From the NCBI RefSeq assembly GCF_002743375.1, contig NZ_PDZC01000006.1:62001-126000 (forward strand): a stretch of DNA of 64,000 nt. The letters are read 5' to 3'. Below the pieces are notes generated by a model. It was given only the letters and a program-made list of their open reading frames with translations, was not told the origin of the DNA and made no database searches. Shown here in pieces: positions 53,214 through 62,859 of this stretch (the stretch's first letter is position 1; the number at the start of each line of letters is the position of its first letter). The DNA comes from Sporosarcina sp. P34. Lineage in GTDB: Bacteria; Bacillota; Bacilli; Bacillales_A; Planococcaceae. A program made the translations under genes and the position numbers.

Positions 53214-54746
53214 ATGCTAATTGAAAGATCGTCTTCTTGGAAAGAAGGATTTATTCAACGACTTGAAAACCAAGAACCATGGAATAATGCAGTGCTGTAT
53301 AACATGAGTTATGACATCACGAAAAACAACTTAATTACTGACTTTACTGGATTGCAGTCACTCGCTTACTTACCCAATGTAAAACCGTTACCTCATCAAA
53401 TACAAGCGGCTGAACGAGTGATTGAACAGATGAACGGTAAAGCAATTTTAGCAGATGAAGTAGGGCTTGGTAAAACTATTGAAGCTGGCCTAATTATTAA
53501 GGAATATTTGCTGCGAGGTCTCGTGAAAAAAGTGCTGATACTAGTACCCGCTTCTCTAGTTAATCAATGGGTGGAAGAGCTATATACGAAATTTCACATC
53601 CCTGCGCTGTTGTACAAAAAGAATTACGAGCTCGATTATGTAGATGTAGTCGTCATGAGTATGGACACAGCCAAGCGCAGTCCACATAAGGAGAAAGTCT
53701 TTGCGCAAGATTATGATTTGATTATTGTAGATGAAGCGCATAAATTAAAAAATCATCAGACGATCAGTTATAAATTTGTACAAAGTTTGAAGAAGAAGTT
53801 CTGTTTATTGCTTACAGCAACACCGATTCAAAATGATACGTTTGAATTGTTTTATCTAGTGACGTTACTTAAACAAGGCCATTTAGGAAACTATGAGGAG
53901 TTTTCTTCCGTGTTTTCTGCTAAAAATCGTGATGAAGAGCGAGATAGTTATTTAAAAGAGCTAGTCAGCCAGGTCATGGTCCGTAATAGACGGCAGGATA
54001 CGGGTGTGGAATGGTCCACACGGAAGATTCATACAGTTCCTATCACATTCACAGACAGTGAAAGACAGGCCTACACCGCTATATCCAATCTGAAACAACT
54101 ATCTCCGCTATTCTCCGATGCATTTTCCACGATGACTTTACAAAGGGAAATGTGTAGCAGCCCCGATGCCACAATTGGTACATTAAGGATGAAACTGCAA
54201 GAATGTAAGCAAGCGGAAGAAATCTCCTATGTGAAAGATGTCATCGATCAATTGGAAAAAATGTCGATTCATTCTAAAGCTAAAAAAGCGGCCGAATTGA
54301 TTGCACAAGCGAACGAAAAAGTGATTATTTTCACTGAATATCGTATGACGCAATTATATTTGAGTGACTATCTATATGCGAATGGAATATCAAATGTCAT
54401 TTTTAACGGCAAGTTAAGCAAAAGCAGTCGGGAGTGGATTAAGCATTTATTTAAGCAGCAAGCGCAAGTGCTAATCGCGACAGAGTCTGGAGCAGAGGGA
54501 ATTAACCTGCAATTTTGCCATCATGTCATCAATTATGATCTTCCTTGGAATCCAATGAAATTAGAACAGCGAATAGGTCGTGTACATCGGCTAGGGCAAG
54601 AACACGATGTACAGATTTACAATTTGGCTGTAAAAGAAACGATTGATGACCATGTGATGAAAGTGCTGCAAGGAAAGATTGAGACGTTCGAACAAGTAGT
54701 AGGCGAACTAGATGATATTTTGGAAATGAAAGAACAGTCTGTGTGA
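53214..54746 (+). CDS. yqhH: SNF2-family DEAD/DEAH helicase-like ATPase (YqhH-like)
   Basis: A 510-residue SNF2/RapA-like protein. Motif I ADEVGLGKTIEAGL, motif II VDEAHKLKN, motif III LTATPIQND, then motif V ESGAEGINLQ and motif VI QRIGRVHRLGQ. It resembles B. subtilis YqhH, a stand-alone SNF2 ATPase beside YqhG; DNA translocation or RNA polymerase recycling are possible roles. The ATG at 53214 with GAGGTG is preferred; the upstream part of the frame (from 53145) is hydrophobic noise overlapping the terminator. The yqhG-like gene follows after 13 bases. Confidence 0.88.
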   Translation: MLIERSSSWKEGFIQRLENQEPWNNAVLYNMSYDITKNNLITDFTGLQSLAYLPNVKPLPHQIQAAERVIEQMNGKAILADEVGLGKTIEAGLIIKEYLLRGLVKKVLILVPASLVNQWVEELYTKFHIPALLYKKNYELDYVDVVVMSMDTAKRSPHKEKVFAQDYDLIIVDEAHKLKNHQTISYKFVQSLKKKFCLLLTATPIQNDTFELFYLVTLLKQGHLGNYEEFSSVFSAKNRDEERDSYLKELVSQVMVRNRRQDTGVEWSTRKIHTVPITFTDSERQAYTAISNLKQLSPLFSDAFSTMTLQREMCSSPDATIGTLRMKLQECKQAEEISYVKDVIDQLEKMSIHSKAKKAAELIAQANEKVIIFTEYRMTQLYLSDYLYANGISNVIFNGKLSKSSREWIKHLFKQQAQVLIATESGAEGINLQFCHHVINYDLPWNPMKLEQRIGRVHRLGQEHDVQIYNLAVKETIDDHVMKVLQGKIETFEQVVGELDDILEMKEQSV

Positions 54747-54759
54747 AGGAGGAGAATGT

Positions 54760-55539
54760 ATGCATTCGACAGAAATCCATACGTATCTTCACAGATTCTT
54801 TACGGAAAATGACTGTGAAATACTTCATGGAAATGAACATTATTTAACTGTGCAACTAACCATCGATATGGATAAACGAATTATGAATCGGCCTTTTTAT
54901 TGGAGATATATTGAAAGCGTCAATGAGATACCGAATCCGGCACAGCTCACGCTAATTACAGATATGCAGCAGTTGCAAAACGGAATGAAAGGGGAAGTAA
55001 TTCATCTGGGATCTCCGCGGCTCCATCAATTATTTCGATTGACCAAAGAGATGGGGCAGTACGTGAAACTGTACGAGCGCATAGTAGACACTAACGAACA
55101 GCAGATTTTGACTCCGTGGGTGGGTGTAAATTATAAAGTGTCATTCACCAGCCATCAAACGAAGGAAATACTGTATTCACTAGGCATCAATTTGATGACA
55201 GGTACTGTCTTAAAAGAGTTCCAGGAGACTATTGCTATGCGGGATTTGTCCGAGCAATCGTCTGAACAAGTATTTCACTTACCTTATATCATCACACCTA
55301 CTCGCGCACTTGATCGATTGGATACGGTGATCTCTCAAGTAATTGAAGGAGAAGATCTAACATGGGTGGAGGAAGCGGAAAAGAGATGGAAGAAAGATCA
55401 AGCAGTATTAGATTACTTCTATGAAGGGCAAGAACCGAAACCTCAGTGCTATGAGATGGAGAAGCAAGCAATGGAAGAGCGTTTTAAACCGCGCATTACG
55501 GTGGATGTGGTGAATGGTGGGTTATTTTATTTAATATAG
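54760..55539 (+). CDS. yqhG: YqhG family protein
   Basis: A 259-residue soluble protein that matches YqhG by recall: HSTEIHTYLHRFFTENDCEI at the N-terminus, TVQLTIDMDKRIMNRPFYW, then a middle stretch VGVNYKVSFTSHQTKEILYS. The family is always near a YqhH-type SNF2 ATPase in Bacillales, so a partner role is likely; its function is unknown. AAGGAGGAG before the ATG. Ends at a long terminator. Confidence 0.85.
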   Translation: MHSTEIHTYLHRFFTENDCEILHGNEHYLTVQLTIDMDKRIMNRPFYWRYIESVNEIPNPAQLTLITDMQQLQNGMKGEVIHLGSPRLHQLFRLTKEMGQYVKLYERIVDTNEQQILTPWVGVNYKVSFTSHQTKEILYSLGINLMTGTVLKEFQETIAMRDLSEQSSEQVFHLPYIITPTRALDRLDTVISQVIEGEDLTWVEEAEKRWKKDQAVLDYFYEGQEPKPQCYEMEKQAMEERFKPRITVDVVNGGLFYLI

Positions 55540-55547
55540 ACAACACG

Positions 55548-55591
55548 ACAGCGCGTAAGTGAATCTACTTTCACTTACGCGCTGTTTTAAT
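55548..55591 (+). terminator. Terminator after yqhG
   Basis: Perfect 15-base arms ACAGCGCGTAAGTGA and TCACTTACGCGCTGT, followed by a T-rich tail. Confidence 0.9.
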
Positions 55592-55646
55592 TTTGACTGT
55601 TTATAGGATAAACTAATAACAATTAAGAAAAAGTGTGGTGAGTTCA

Positions 55647-56336
55647 TTGTTTACAATTTTGCTAATCGAAGATGATCAAACATTATTTGAAGAAATAAAA
55701 GAACGTTTAACGCAATGGTCCTACTCAGTGGTGGGAATTCAAAATTTTGGCCATGTGCTGCAAGAATTCACGGAAATCAAGCCGGATCTTGTCATCATCG
55801 ATATCCAATTACCGAAGTTTGATGGATTTCATTGGTGTAGGATGATCCGAACGCATTCGAATGTCCCAATTATTTTCTTGTCTTCACGAGATCATCCGAC
55901 TGATATGGTGATGTCGATGCAACTCGGGGCCGACGATTTCGTTCAAAAACCATTTCACTTTGATGTATTGATTGCGAAAATCCAAGCAATCCTACGCCGT
56001 GTTTATAGCTATAGTGCCGATCAGACATTGGAAGTGAAAACGTGGTGTGATGCCGCTGTTGATTTTGTGAAAGGTACGCTCACCAATGAAAAAGGAACTA
56101 TTGAGTTGACGAAAAATGAAATGTACATCTTGAAAATATTAATAGCTAGAAAGAATGAAATTGTATCAAGGGAGGAAATCATCACGAGTCTTTGGGATGA
56201 TGAAAGATTTGTTAGTGATAATACGCTGACAGTCAACGTTAACCGTTTGCGTAAACGGATCGCGGAAATCGGCTTAATAGATGTGATCGAAACAAAGGTG
56301 GGGCAAGGGTATATGGCGAAGGAAGAACAATTATGA
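55647..56336 (+). CDS. bceR: Response regulator BceR-like (OmpR family)
   Basis: A 229-residue OmpR-type regulator close to B. subtilis BceR: receiver with LLIEDDQTLF, phospho-Asp in VIIDIQLPKFDGFHW and QKPFHFDVL, then a winged helix with SDNTLTVNVNRLRKRI. It should activate bceAB when BceS reports bacitracin-like peptides. A GTG at 55635 is in frame, but the TTG at 55647 after GTGGTGAG begins at the family N-terminus (MFTILLIEDD) and is preferred. Its stop overlaps the bceS start (ATGA). Confidence 0.92.
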   Translation: MFTILLIEDDQTLFEEIKERLTQWSYSVVGIQNFGHVLQEFTEIKPDLVIIDIQLPKFDGFHWCRMIRTHSNVPIIFLSSRDHPTDMVMSMQLGADDFVQKPFHFDVLIAKIQAILRRVYSYSADQTLEVKTWCDAAVDFVKGTLTNEKGTIELTKNEMYILKILIARKNEIVSREEIITSLWDDERFVSDNTLTVNVNRLRKRIAEIGLIDVIETKVGQGYMAKEEQL

Positions 56337-57334
56337 TCAAATTATTTCTTAGAGAACGTGCTAGTTGGATACTGTTCTTTATCTTCTCGCAACTGCTCGT
56401 TCTAGCAATGGGTTATTTGGACACAAGTATTCCGTTTTTGTCTACTGTCTATATTGCATTCATTTCCTGTTTATCCTTCGTTATTTTTATAGTCATGCGT
56501 TATGAAAAAGAATCAAGATTCTATAAACGCTTAGAAACGGTAGAACCATCATTCGATCTCACTGCAATACCTGAAGCGAATAGTCCTTTCGAAGCCATTA
56601 CTTCTGAAAGGATGTCCGAACAAATTCAAGTATTTAAACACCAGTTGAATGAATTGCAAATTAGTTTAGAACAAGAGAAAGATGACATGTTGAATTGGAT
56701 ACATGAAGTGAAAACGCCGCTGACCACGTTGCAATTAATGATCGAACGTACGGATTCTACACTCCGCTCACAGTTGATGTACGAGTGGCTTCGGATTCAT
56801 CTATTACTTGACCAGCAACTACATCTAAATCGCATCCCCTTCATCCGGAATGATTTATATATCGAAAAGACAGATCTGCAGAAGTTGCTATTTCAAGAAA
56901 TTAAATCTTTAAGACAATGGTGTATGCAAAAGCGCATTGGTTTTGATATCTTATTGGAAACAGAAAATGTATTGACTGATGCAAAATGGCTCGGCTTCAT
57001 TATTAGGCAATTGCTGACGAATGCGGTGAAATACAGCAAGGATTCGGACATAAGTATCCGGTGTACTAGTAAGGAAGGAATCACCACGCTATCGATTGAA
57101 GATTTTGGGCAGGGAATTGCTCCAAGGGACTTGTCTCGAATATTCGACAAAGGTTTCACTGGAACAGCAAACCATCAACATCATGCTGCCACAGGAATGG
57201 GGCTGTACTTAGCAAAACAAGTGGCAGAATCGCTCCTGATTACGACTGAAGTAGAATCAACAGTAGGAGAAGGTATGCGGTTCTCTTTGATCTTTGCGAA
57301 AGAAAATGAATTGATTCGTATAACGCATATGTAG
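56333..57334 (+). CDS. bceS: Intramembrane-sensing histidine kinase BceS-like
   Basis: A 333-residue kinase with two membrane segments (about 12-32 and 36-56) joined by a very short external loop, typical of kinases that sense through their ABC transporter. The phospho-histidine lies in WIHEVKTPLTTLQL, with the ATPase motifs LLTNAVKYS, DFGQGIAPRD and TGMGLYLAKQ. Translationally coupled to bceR. Followed by a hairpin and then bceAB. Confidence 0.92.
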   Translation: MIKLFLRERASWILFFIFSQLLVLAMGYLDTSIPFLSTVYIAFISCLSFVIFIVMRYEKESRFYKRLETVEPSFDLTAIPEANSPFEAITSERMSEQIQVFKHQLNELQISLEQEKDDMLNWIHEVKTPLTTLQLMIERTDSTLRSQLMYEWLRIHLLLDQQLHLNRIPFIRNDLYIEKTDLQKLLFQEIKSLRQWCMQKRIGFDILLETENVLTDAKWLGFIIRQLLTNAVKYSKDSDISIRCTSKEGITTLSIEDFGQGIAPRDLSRIFDKGFTGTANHQHHAATGMGLYLAKQVAESLLITTEVESTVGEGMRFSLIFAKENELIRITHM

Positions 57335-57336
57335 GA

Positions 57337-57365
57337 GCATGTGACATAATCGTCACATGCTTTTT
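57337..57365 (+). promoter_or_regulatory. Palindrome between bceS and bceA (terminator and/or BceR operator)
   Basis: GCATGTGAC (57337-57345) and GTCACATGC (57352-57360) are perfect arms with a six-base loop and five Ts after. It looks like a terminator for bceRS, and its GTGAC/GTCAC core upstream of bceA also fits a regulator operator. Both readings are possible. Confidence 0.6.
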
Positions 57366-57437
57366 CTAATTGTCATATTAAAGGCAGGAGAAAAATCAGT
57401 ACATTGATTAAGATAGAAAGAACAAGGAGTGATAAAT

Positions 57438-58199
57438 ATGGTAATTTTACAAGCGACAAAAATCTATAAAACATACGGTAATAAATTCAATAAACAAGAA
57501 GTATTGAGTGCGCTAGACCTCAAAGTGCAAAAGGGTGAATTTGTCAGCATTATGGGGGCATCGGGTTCGGGAAAAACGACCCTATTGAACGTGCTTTCAT
57601 CGATTGATCGTGTTAGCCAGGGAACGATCAGTATAGAAGGCCAGAATCTCAATGACATGAAAGAAAAGCAAATGGCGGAATTTCGAAAACGTCATCTGGG
57701 CTTCATCTTTCAGGACTATAACCTACTCGATACATTAACAGTAAAAGAAAACATACTACTCCCACTATCTGTACAAAAAGTATCTAGAAAAGTAGCCAAT
57801 GAAAAGTTTCTTGCAGTGGCGGAGGAATTGGGTATTTCGGAAATCGCCACTAAATATCCAAATGAAATATCTGGTGGTCAAAAGCAAAGGACGTCTGCTG
57901 CCCGAGCATTCATCCATGATCCGAGCATCATTTTTGCGGATGAACCAACAGGCGCTCTTGACTCAAAGGCGGCATCCGATTTGTTGAACAAATTAAGTGA
58001 TCTCAATACGAAACGAAAAGCCTCTATTATTATGGTCACTCATGACCCTCTTGCCGCAAGTTTTAGTGAGCGTGTCGTGTTCATCAAAGACGGACAAATT
58101 TATACGCAACTGAATAAAGGAGACCAAACGCGTAACGAATTTTTTAATGACATAATCAAAACGCAAGGTGTGCTGGGCGGTGTGCAACATGACGCTTAA
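57438..58199 (+). CDS. bceA: BceA-like ABC transporter ATP-binding protein
   Basis: A 253-residue ABC ATPase of the peptide-antibiotic (MacB-related) group: Walker [11 protein letters not shown]-loop FIFQDYN, signature [14 protein letters not shown], Walker [13 protein letters not shown] and VTHDPLAA. It works with BceB to remove peptides from their lipid targets. ATG 57438 with AAGGAGTG; the longer frame from 57429 is less likely. bceB starts inside its 3' end. Confidence 0.93.
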   Translation: MVILQATKIYKTYGNKFNKQEVLSALDLKVQKGEFVSIMGASGSGKTTLLNVLSSIDRVSQGTISIEGQNLNDMKEKQMAEFRKRHLGFIFQDYNLLDTLTVKENILLPLSVQKVSRKVANEKFLAVAEELGISEIATKYPNEISGGQKQRTSAARAFIHDPSIIFADEPTGALDSKAASDLLNKLSDLNTKRKASIIMVTHDPLAASFSERVVFIKDGQIYTQLNKGDQTRNEFFNDIIKTQGVLGGVQHDA

Positions 58200-60132
58200 T
58201 CAACTAATCTTCCGTAATATCAAAAAAAACCTCAAGCATTATTATGTGTATATCTTTGCGCTGATTTTTAGCGTAGGCTTGTACTTTTCATTCGTGACCT
58301 TGCAGTTCGATCCAGCATTGGACGATGTGACGGGAGGAATGAAAGGTGCCGCAGCTATTAAATCAGGTTCAGTTTTTCTGATTGTTATTGTGTCTGTATT
58401 CTTGCTATATGCTAACAATCTATTCATTAAACGACGCAGTAAGGAGATTGGATTGTTCCAATTGATCGGGATGACGAAAGGAACTGTTTTCCGTATTTTA
58501 AGCGTGGAAAATTTCGTTTTATACGTCGGTTCTCTCATTGTAGGGATATTCTTAGGGTTTTCGATGTCACGATTACTTATGTTGATTCTATTTAAGATCA
58601 CCGGTGTAACGGATGTTGCGACTTTGCGTTTCTCTTCGGAGGCATTACTTCAGACGTTGATCGTATTTGCGGCAATCTTTGTATTAATTTTGATCATGAA
58701 TGCGCTATTCATTAAACGTCAAAGTATATTGTCTTTGTTCCGTGTGACGACCGTGACACAACAGCGAGTGAAAAAGATGACAGTATTCGAGGCGATCATC
58801 GGAATGGTCGGTATTCTACTCATTGTATTCGGCTATTATTTATCATCCCGATTATTTAGTAGTGTGTTCCTTGGAAATCAGCTATTTCTAGTGATGATCG
58901 TTATATTAGCTTCTGTGGTCTTAGGAACCTATTTATTTTATAAAGGGTCTGTCAGCTTTATCTCTAACATGATTCGTAAACGTAAAGGAGGATATTTGAA
59001 CGTTAACGACGTGCTGTCTCTCTCTTCCATTATGTTTCGAATGAGATCCAATTCTCTTCTGTTAATGATAATTACATCGTTATCTGCGCTATCCATAGCG
59101 TTACTGTCGTTAAGTTATATATCATATTACTCAGTGGAAAAGTCAGTAGAGCGAACTATTCCTGCCGACTTTACCATTCCTGACACTGCGCGTGCAATGG
59201 AATTTACGCAGGCACTTGACAGTGAGGGCATAGCTTATTCAGATTCAGCTATTGATCTATTGACTATACCTGTTGATTTATCGAGAGTTGTATCTGTTCC
59301 AGGTGGGGGAAGTCAAGAGATGAGTTACACCGATATGCAGATGATTGTCATTAGTGATGAGGTATTGCCAGAGGTAGACGTAGAAGAAAAGGAATTGCTC
59401 TTCGTTAACTCCGATAGTTTGACGGAAAAATTTATGAAATTCCAAGCGGATCAGCAAATCGTATTTCAAGGCAAAAAGCATGTGTATGATCTAACGCTAA
59501 AAGGGACGGAAAGAGTAGCTGTTCTTCCAACACGTGTAGCTTATGGTTTTGTTGTCGCGGTAGTGGATGATCAAGTGTTTCAGAGAATGAATGTAGATAA
59601 AGATCCTTCCATAACGTCCGAATTTACTGAGTATCATGGAGTGGATATTGAGAATGAAAATGATCTCGGAAGAGCGAATGAACTATTTAATGTGTTGGGG
59701 ATAAATGAGTGGGCAGGACATGAATCAAAGCTTGAGGAAAAGACGAAACAAATGCAAGGTGCTGGCATGAGCATGTTCATCGTGGGATTCCTTGGCCTCG
59801 CGTTCCTTGTTACGTCAGGCTGTATCCTATACTTTAAACAGATGGACGAAAGTGAAGATGAAAAGTCGAACTACACTATACTTCGTAAACTAGGCTATAC
59901 ACAAACGGATTTACTGAAAGGGATTCAACGAAAGCAGTTATTTAATTTCGGGATTCCGTTAGTGGTCGGTCTCTTACACAGCTATTTTGCTGTGAAATCC
60001 GGCTGGTTTTTATTCGGTACTGAAATGCTGACACCAACGATTATCGTAATGTTAATCTACACAGCACTATATTCGATATTTGGTTTGCTTTCCGTGTTGA
60101 ATTATAAGCGTGTAATTAAAGAATCCCTATAA
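58189..60132 (+). CDS. bceB: BceB-like ABC transporter permease (FtsX fold)
   Basis: A 647-residue permease with ten membrane segments and a large external domain of about 200 residues (about 310-530) between the seventh and eighth, the BceB hallmark where peptide target complexes bind. The cytoplasmic [22 protein letters not shown] segment is the FtsX-type coupling region. The start overlaps bceA by 11 bases. It also acts as the sensor for BceS in this system. Terminator downstream. Confidence 0.93.
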   Translation: MTLNQLIFRNIKKNLKHYYVYIFALIFSVGLYFSFVTLQFDPALDDVTGGMKGAAAIKSGSVFLIVIVSVFLLYANNLFIKRRSKEIGLFQLIGMTKGTVFRILSVENFVLYVGSLIVGIFLGFSMSRLLMLILFKITGVTDVATLRFSSEALLQTLIVFAAIFVLILIMNALFIKRQSILSLFRVTTVTQQRVKKMTVFEAIIGMVGILLIVFGYYLSSRLFSSVFLGNQLFLVMIVILASVVLGTYLFYKGSVSFISNMIRKRKGGYLNVNDVLSLSSIMFRMRSNSLLLMIITSLSALSIALLSLSYISYYSVEKSVERTIPADFTIPDTARAMEFTQALDSEGIAYSDSAIDLLTIPVDLSRVVSVPGGGSQEMSYTDMQMIVISDEVLPEVDVEEKELLFVNSDSLTEKFMKFQADQQIVFQGKKHVYDLTLKGTERVAVLPTRVAYGFVVAVVDDQVFQRMNVDKDPSITSEFTEYHGVDIENENDLGRANELFNVLGINEWAGHESKLEEKTKQMQGAGMSMFIVGFLGLAFLVTSGCILYFKQMDESEDEKSNYTILRKLGYTQTDLLKGIQRKQLFNFGIPLVVGLLHSYFAVKSGWFLFGTEMLTPTIIVMLIYTALYSIFGLLSVLNYKRVIKESL

Positions 60133-60140
60133 CAGATTAC

Positions 60141-60174
60141 TACCCCTGACACGGTAAGGTCAGGGGTATCTTAT
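60141..60174 (+). terminator. Terminator after bceB
   Basis: TACCCCTGAC (60141-60150)/GTCAGGGGTA (60159-60168) then a short T-rich tail. Confidence 0.75.
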
Positions 60175-60232
60175 TATGAATTAATTACTACCTACTAATT
60201 CAGCTACTACGATTTGATATGCTTTATCCAAA

Positions 60233-61576
60233 TTAGCCAATTAAAGAATGCCGAGTAGCGTTTCTTTGATATAAGTAGACACCAACAAACACGACAAACT
60301 CAGAGGCTGGAATAGACAACCAAATACCGTTCAATCCAAAGAAACGAGGTAGTATTAACAAGAAAATCAACATAATGATAATTTCGCGTGAAGCAGTGAT
60401 CCAAGTTGCCATTCGTACATTGCCGATAGACTGATAATAGGTCATCATGACAAAGTTCGTACCTGTGAATAAATAAGCGAAGAAAAATAGATTAATTCCT
60501 GTAGTAGCCAAATCTCTTACGGCTTGTGGGAAGTCCCCGAAGATCGATACGATAGGGCTTGCCGCGAATTGACCGACAAGGAAGAACACAGCACCTGCGA
60601 TGACGACGGTGAGAGTAGCCTTCTTTATAGTTTCCTTCATCCTCGCCCGGTTGCCGGAGCCTTGATAATAACTAATAAGTGGCTGAATCGCACCACCCAT
60701 TCCAAGGAACAGCATGAGCATGACACTGTGTACATAGTTCAAAATAGAGAAGGCCGCAACACCTTCCGTGCCGGCCATCCGTTCGAACGCGATATTATGT
60801 GTAATGGTAAAGATAGAGATCCCTAGCTCGGAAAGGAAGCTCGGGAATCCAACAAATAGAATGGCTAGAAACAGCTTTTTATTAAACTTCAAGCGAATGA
60901 GTTTCAAGTTATTGTTCTTTTTTAAGAAGTGGGTTGCGAGTACTAGCATACCTATGAATGATGCAATAATGGTGGCAGATGCAGCACCGGCAACACCATA
61001 ATCAAAAATAAATAAGAATACATAATTCAGTATGATGTTAACGACAGATGTCACAATTAGCCCAGCCATTGAAAGATTCGGTGCTCCATCGTTGCGTACG
61101 AAAATACTAAAGGTGTTTTCTACAGTAAAGATAAAGCCAAATAGTAGAATGACAAATAAATATTGTGAAACATAAGGGAAAGTAGTTGTATTGGCTCCAA
61201 GTGCGTAAGCTAACGGATCCCTAAAGATAAAAGCAGTTAAACCTACTATAATGGTGGATAAGAAAATGGAGAAAATAGCATGTGTGAAAATCGAACGAGC
61301 TTTCAGAACATCTTTGGAGCCTATTGCCATCGAGTATTTCGTGGCGGCACCTATACCGATCCAAAGGGAAATGGCAAAAAAAATCGTATAAACGGGAGCC
61401 GAAATTCCGACTCCCGCTAATGCTTCTGCACCTAATCGATTACCGACCATGATGCCGTCCGCTACAATATTGATTGCCATCAGCAACATACCGATAGTTG
61501 ACGGTATTAAGTACCGTAAAAAGATACGTCCTACTGGCTCAGTATCTAATTGATTTAACTTGGGTGAAAAACTCAT
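60233..61576 (-). CDS. MATE family multidrug efflux transporter
   Basis: A 447-residue exporter with 12 membrane segments in two halves (N half ends near 220). The N-terminal GRIFLRYLIPSTIGMLLMAINIVADGIMVG, here recognisable by LIPSTIGMLLMAINIV, and the second-half repeat around FGFPSFLSELGISIFTITHN place it in MATE (DinF/NorM-like). It expels cationic drugs or metabolites with Na+ or H+. AAAGGAG precedes the ATG. It overlaps the upstream acetyltransferase stop by 4 bases. Confidence 0.9.
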   Translation of the reverse strand: MSFSPKLNQLDTEPVGRIFLRYLIPSTIGMLLMAINIVADGIMVGNRLGAEALAGVGISAPVYTIFFAISLWIGIGAATKYSMAIGSKDVLKARSIFTHAIFSIFLSTIIVGLTAFIFRDPLAYALGANTTTFPYVSQYLFVILLFGFIFTVENTFSIFVRNDGAPNLSMAGLIVTSVVNIILNYVFLFIFDYGVAGAASATIIASFIGMLVLATHFLKKNNNLKLIRLKFNKKLFLAILFVGFPSFLSELGISIFTITHNIAFERMAGTEGVAAFSILNYVHSVMLMLFLGMGGAIQPLISYYQGSGNRARMKETIKKATLTVVIAGAVFFLVGQFAASPIVSIFGDFPQAVRDLATTGINLFFFAYLFTGTNFVMMTYYQSIGNVRMATWITASREIIIMLIFLLILPRFFGLNGIWLSIPASEFVVFVGVYLYQRNATRHSLIG

Positions 61577-62040
61577 TGCAAAGGACTCCTTTGAAGGTCA
61601 AGTTCCATGATAAGACAAGGGAATTCACCCAAATCATCAATTTGTCCATTTAACTTAAATCCGAACTTTTCATATAAGTGTTGTGCTGCTTTATTATCTG
61701 GATAAATACTTAAATAAATCTTGTCACATTGATATTTTTCTTCCATTCTGGTAAGTAAAAGTGTAAGAAATCTGCTGGCATAGCCTTTTCCTTGGTGATG
61801 CTGATCGATCATAAAGCGATCAAGCCATACATTGCCTGTATCTGCCTCACGTCCATGCATTGCATAACCGACTAAACTTTCTCCATCATATAATCCAATA
61901 GACTTCCATTCTGGTTCAAATTGTGATTGTGCTAGTGAAAATGAATTGCTTTCAATAAAGTTCTTTTGGTTTTCGTGTACGGATAAATAGGCAACATCCT
62001 GCCAATTTTCATTCGTTACCTCACTTGCGTGGAGGCTCAT
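61573..62040 (-). CDS. GNAT acetyltransferase, BltD/SpeG-like (polyamine-type)
   Basis: A 155-residue N-acetyltransferase. The start SLHASEVTNENWQDVAYLSVHENQKNF resembles BltD, the spermine/spermidine acetyltransferase of B. subtilis; the acetyl-CoA loop is IDQHHQGKGYASRFL and the tail YEKFGFKLNG. It probably acetylates a polyamine or related amine, possibly the compound exported by the cotranscribed MATE pump. ATGA overlap with the pump gene. The ribosome site is weak (GAGATGG). Confidence 0.85.
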   Translation of the reverse strand: MSLHASEVTNENWQDVAYLSVHENQKNFIESNSFSLAQSQFEPEWKSIGLYDGESLVGYAMHGREADTGNVWLDRFMIDQHHQGKGYASRFLTLLLTRMEEKYQCDKIYLSIYPDNKAAQHLYEKFGFKLNGQIDDLGEFPCLIMELDLQRSPLQ

Positions 62041-62106
62041 AATTCCATCTCGCTTTCAATTTTGTGTAAAACGGTAAAACTATTTTTGTTTTATCAGTTT
62101 ATTTAT

Positions 62107-62661
62107 TCATCGTTTTATAATAAACCCAAACAACAGAATATCCACTATGGAATCCAGTGCTTCGGTTACAGTTATACGATTTTCATAAAAAAACTTTCGA
62201 TCAAGCGTGGAGTTCGTTGCATCTATAATCAACTTCATCAGTAACTCTACGTTTTGATCTGCAATGATTCCTTCATGAATTCCTTGTTCAATCAATTCGC
62301 GAAGTTCATCCCATTCATGAAGTGCTGCGTGGACGCGTTCCCATTGTTCTGGATGCGTTTTTTTCATCTGATCAAGGATTTGCCAGTTATAAAAATCATT
62401 ATATTTCGGAATGACTGTAATGACTTTCTTAATCTTATCTACAAGAGGTAATTCTTGGTCGTTCATAATCCTACCGGTTTTTTCGTCGAACTCCTGTAAT
62501 GTTGAGTCTATAATCGCGTCTAAAATTTCCGTTTTGGAAGAAAAGTGTTCATACAAAGTCCGTTTGCTAATACCTAGTCTTTTGGCTAGATCATCCATTG
62601 TGAACTTCATACTTTTCTCATGAACTTCTTCGAGGAAAGCCTTCATAATACGTGCTTTCAT
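62107..62661 (-). CDS. TetR family regulator of the acetyltransferase-MATE genes
   Basis: A 184-residue TetR-like repressor with a short N-terminal arm and helix-turn-helix TMDDLAKRLGISKRTLYEHFSSK (about 21-44). The C-terminal domain is typical but ligand unknown. It is the first gene of the minus-strand unit TetR-GNAT-MATE (66-base gap to GNAT). AGGAG 8 bases before ATG. A perfect palindrome 30 bases upstream suggests self-repression of the whole unit. Confidence 0.9.
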   Translation of the reverse strand: MKARIMKAFLEEVHEKSMKFTMDDLAKRLGISKRTLYEHFSSKTEILDAIIDSTLQEFDEKTGRIMNDQELPLVDKIKKVITVIPKYNDFYNWQILDQMKKTHPEQWERVHAALHEWDELRELIEQGIHEGIIADQNVELLMKLIIDATNSTLDRKFFYENRITVTEALDSIVDILLFGFIIKR

Positions 62662-62690
62662 TTATCGTACTCCTATCACTATATATAGAA

Positions 62691-62722
62691 TGAAAACTAT
62701 AAAAACACGTATAGTTTTCATC
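62691..62722. promoter_or_regulatory. Perfect palindrome, probable TetR operator
   Basis: ATGAAAACTATA (62691-62702) and TATAGTTTTCAT (62711-62722) with 8 bases between. It lies directly upstream of the tetR-like gene. Confidence 0.75.
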
Positions 62723-62859
62723 GTTCTATGATTAGTATAACTACTCTTTATATAAAAAGCAAATACTGTTGATTTAATTAATATTATTTTAATAAATAGG
62801 CTTATAAAACTCTTAAATCGGGTAATTTTATTGTACATGTACGAGAGAGGGGTGACTGT

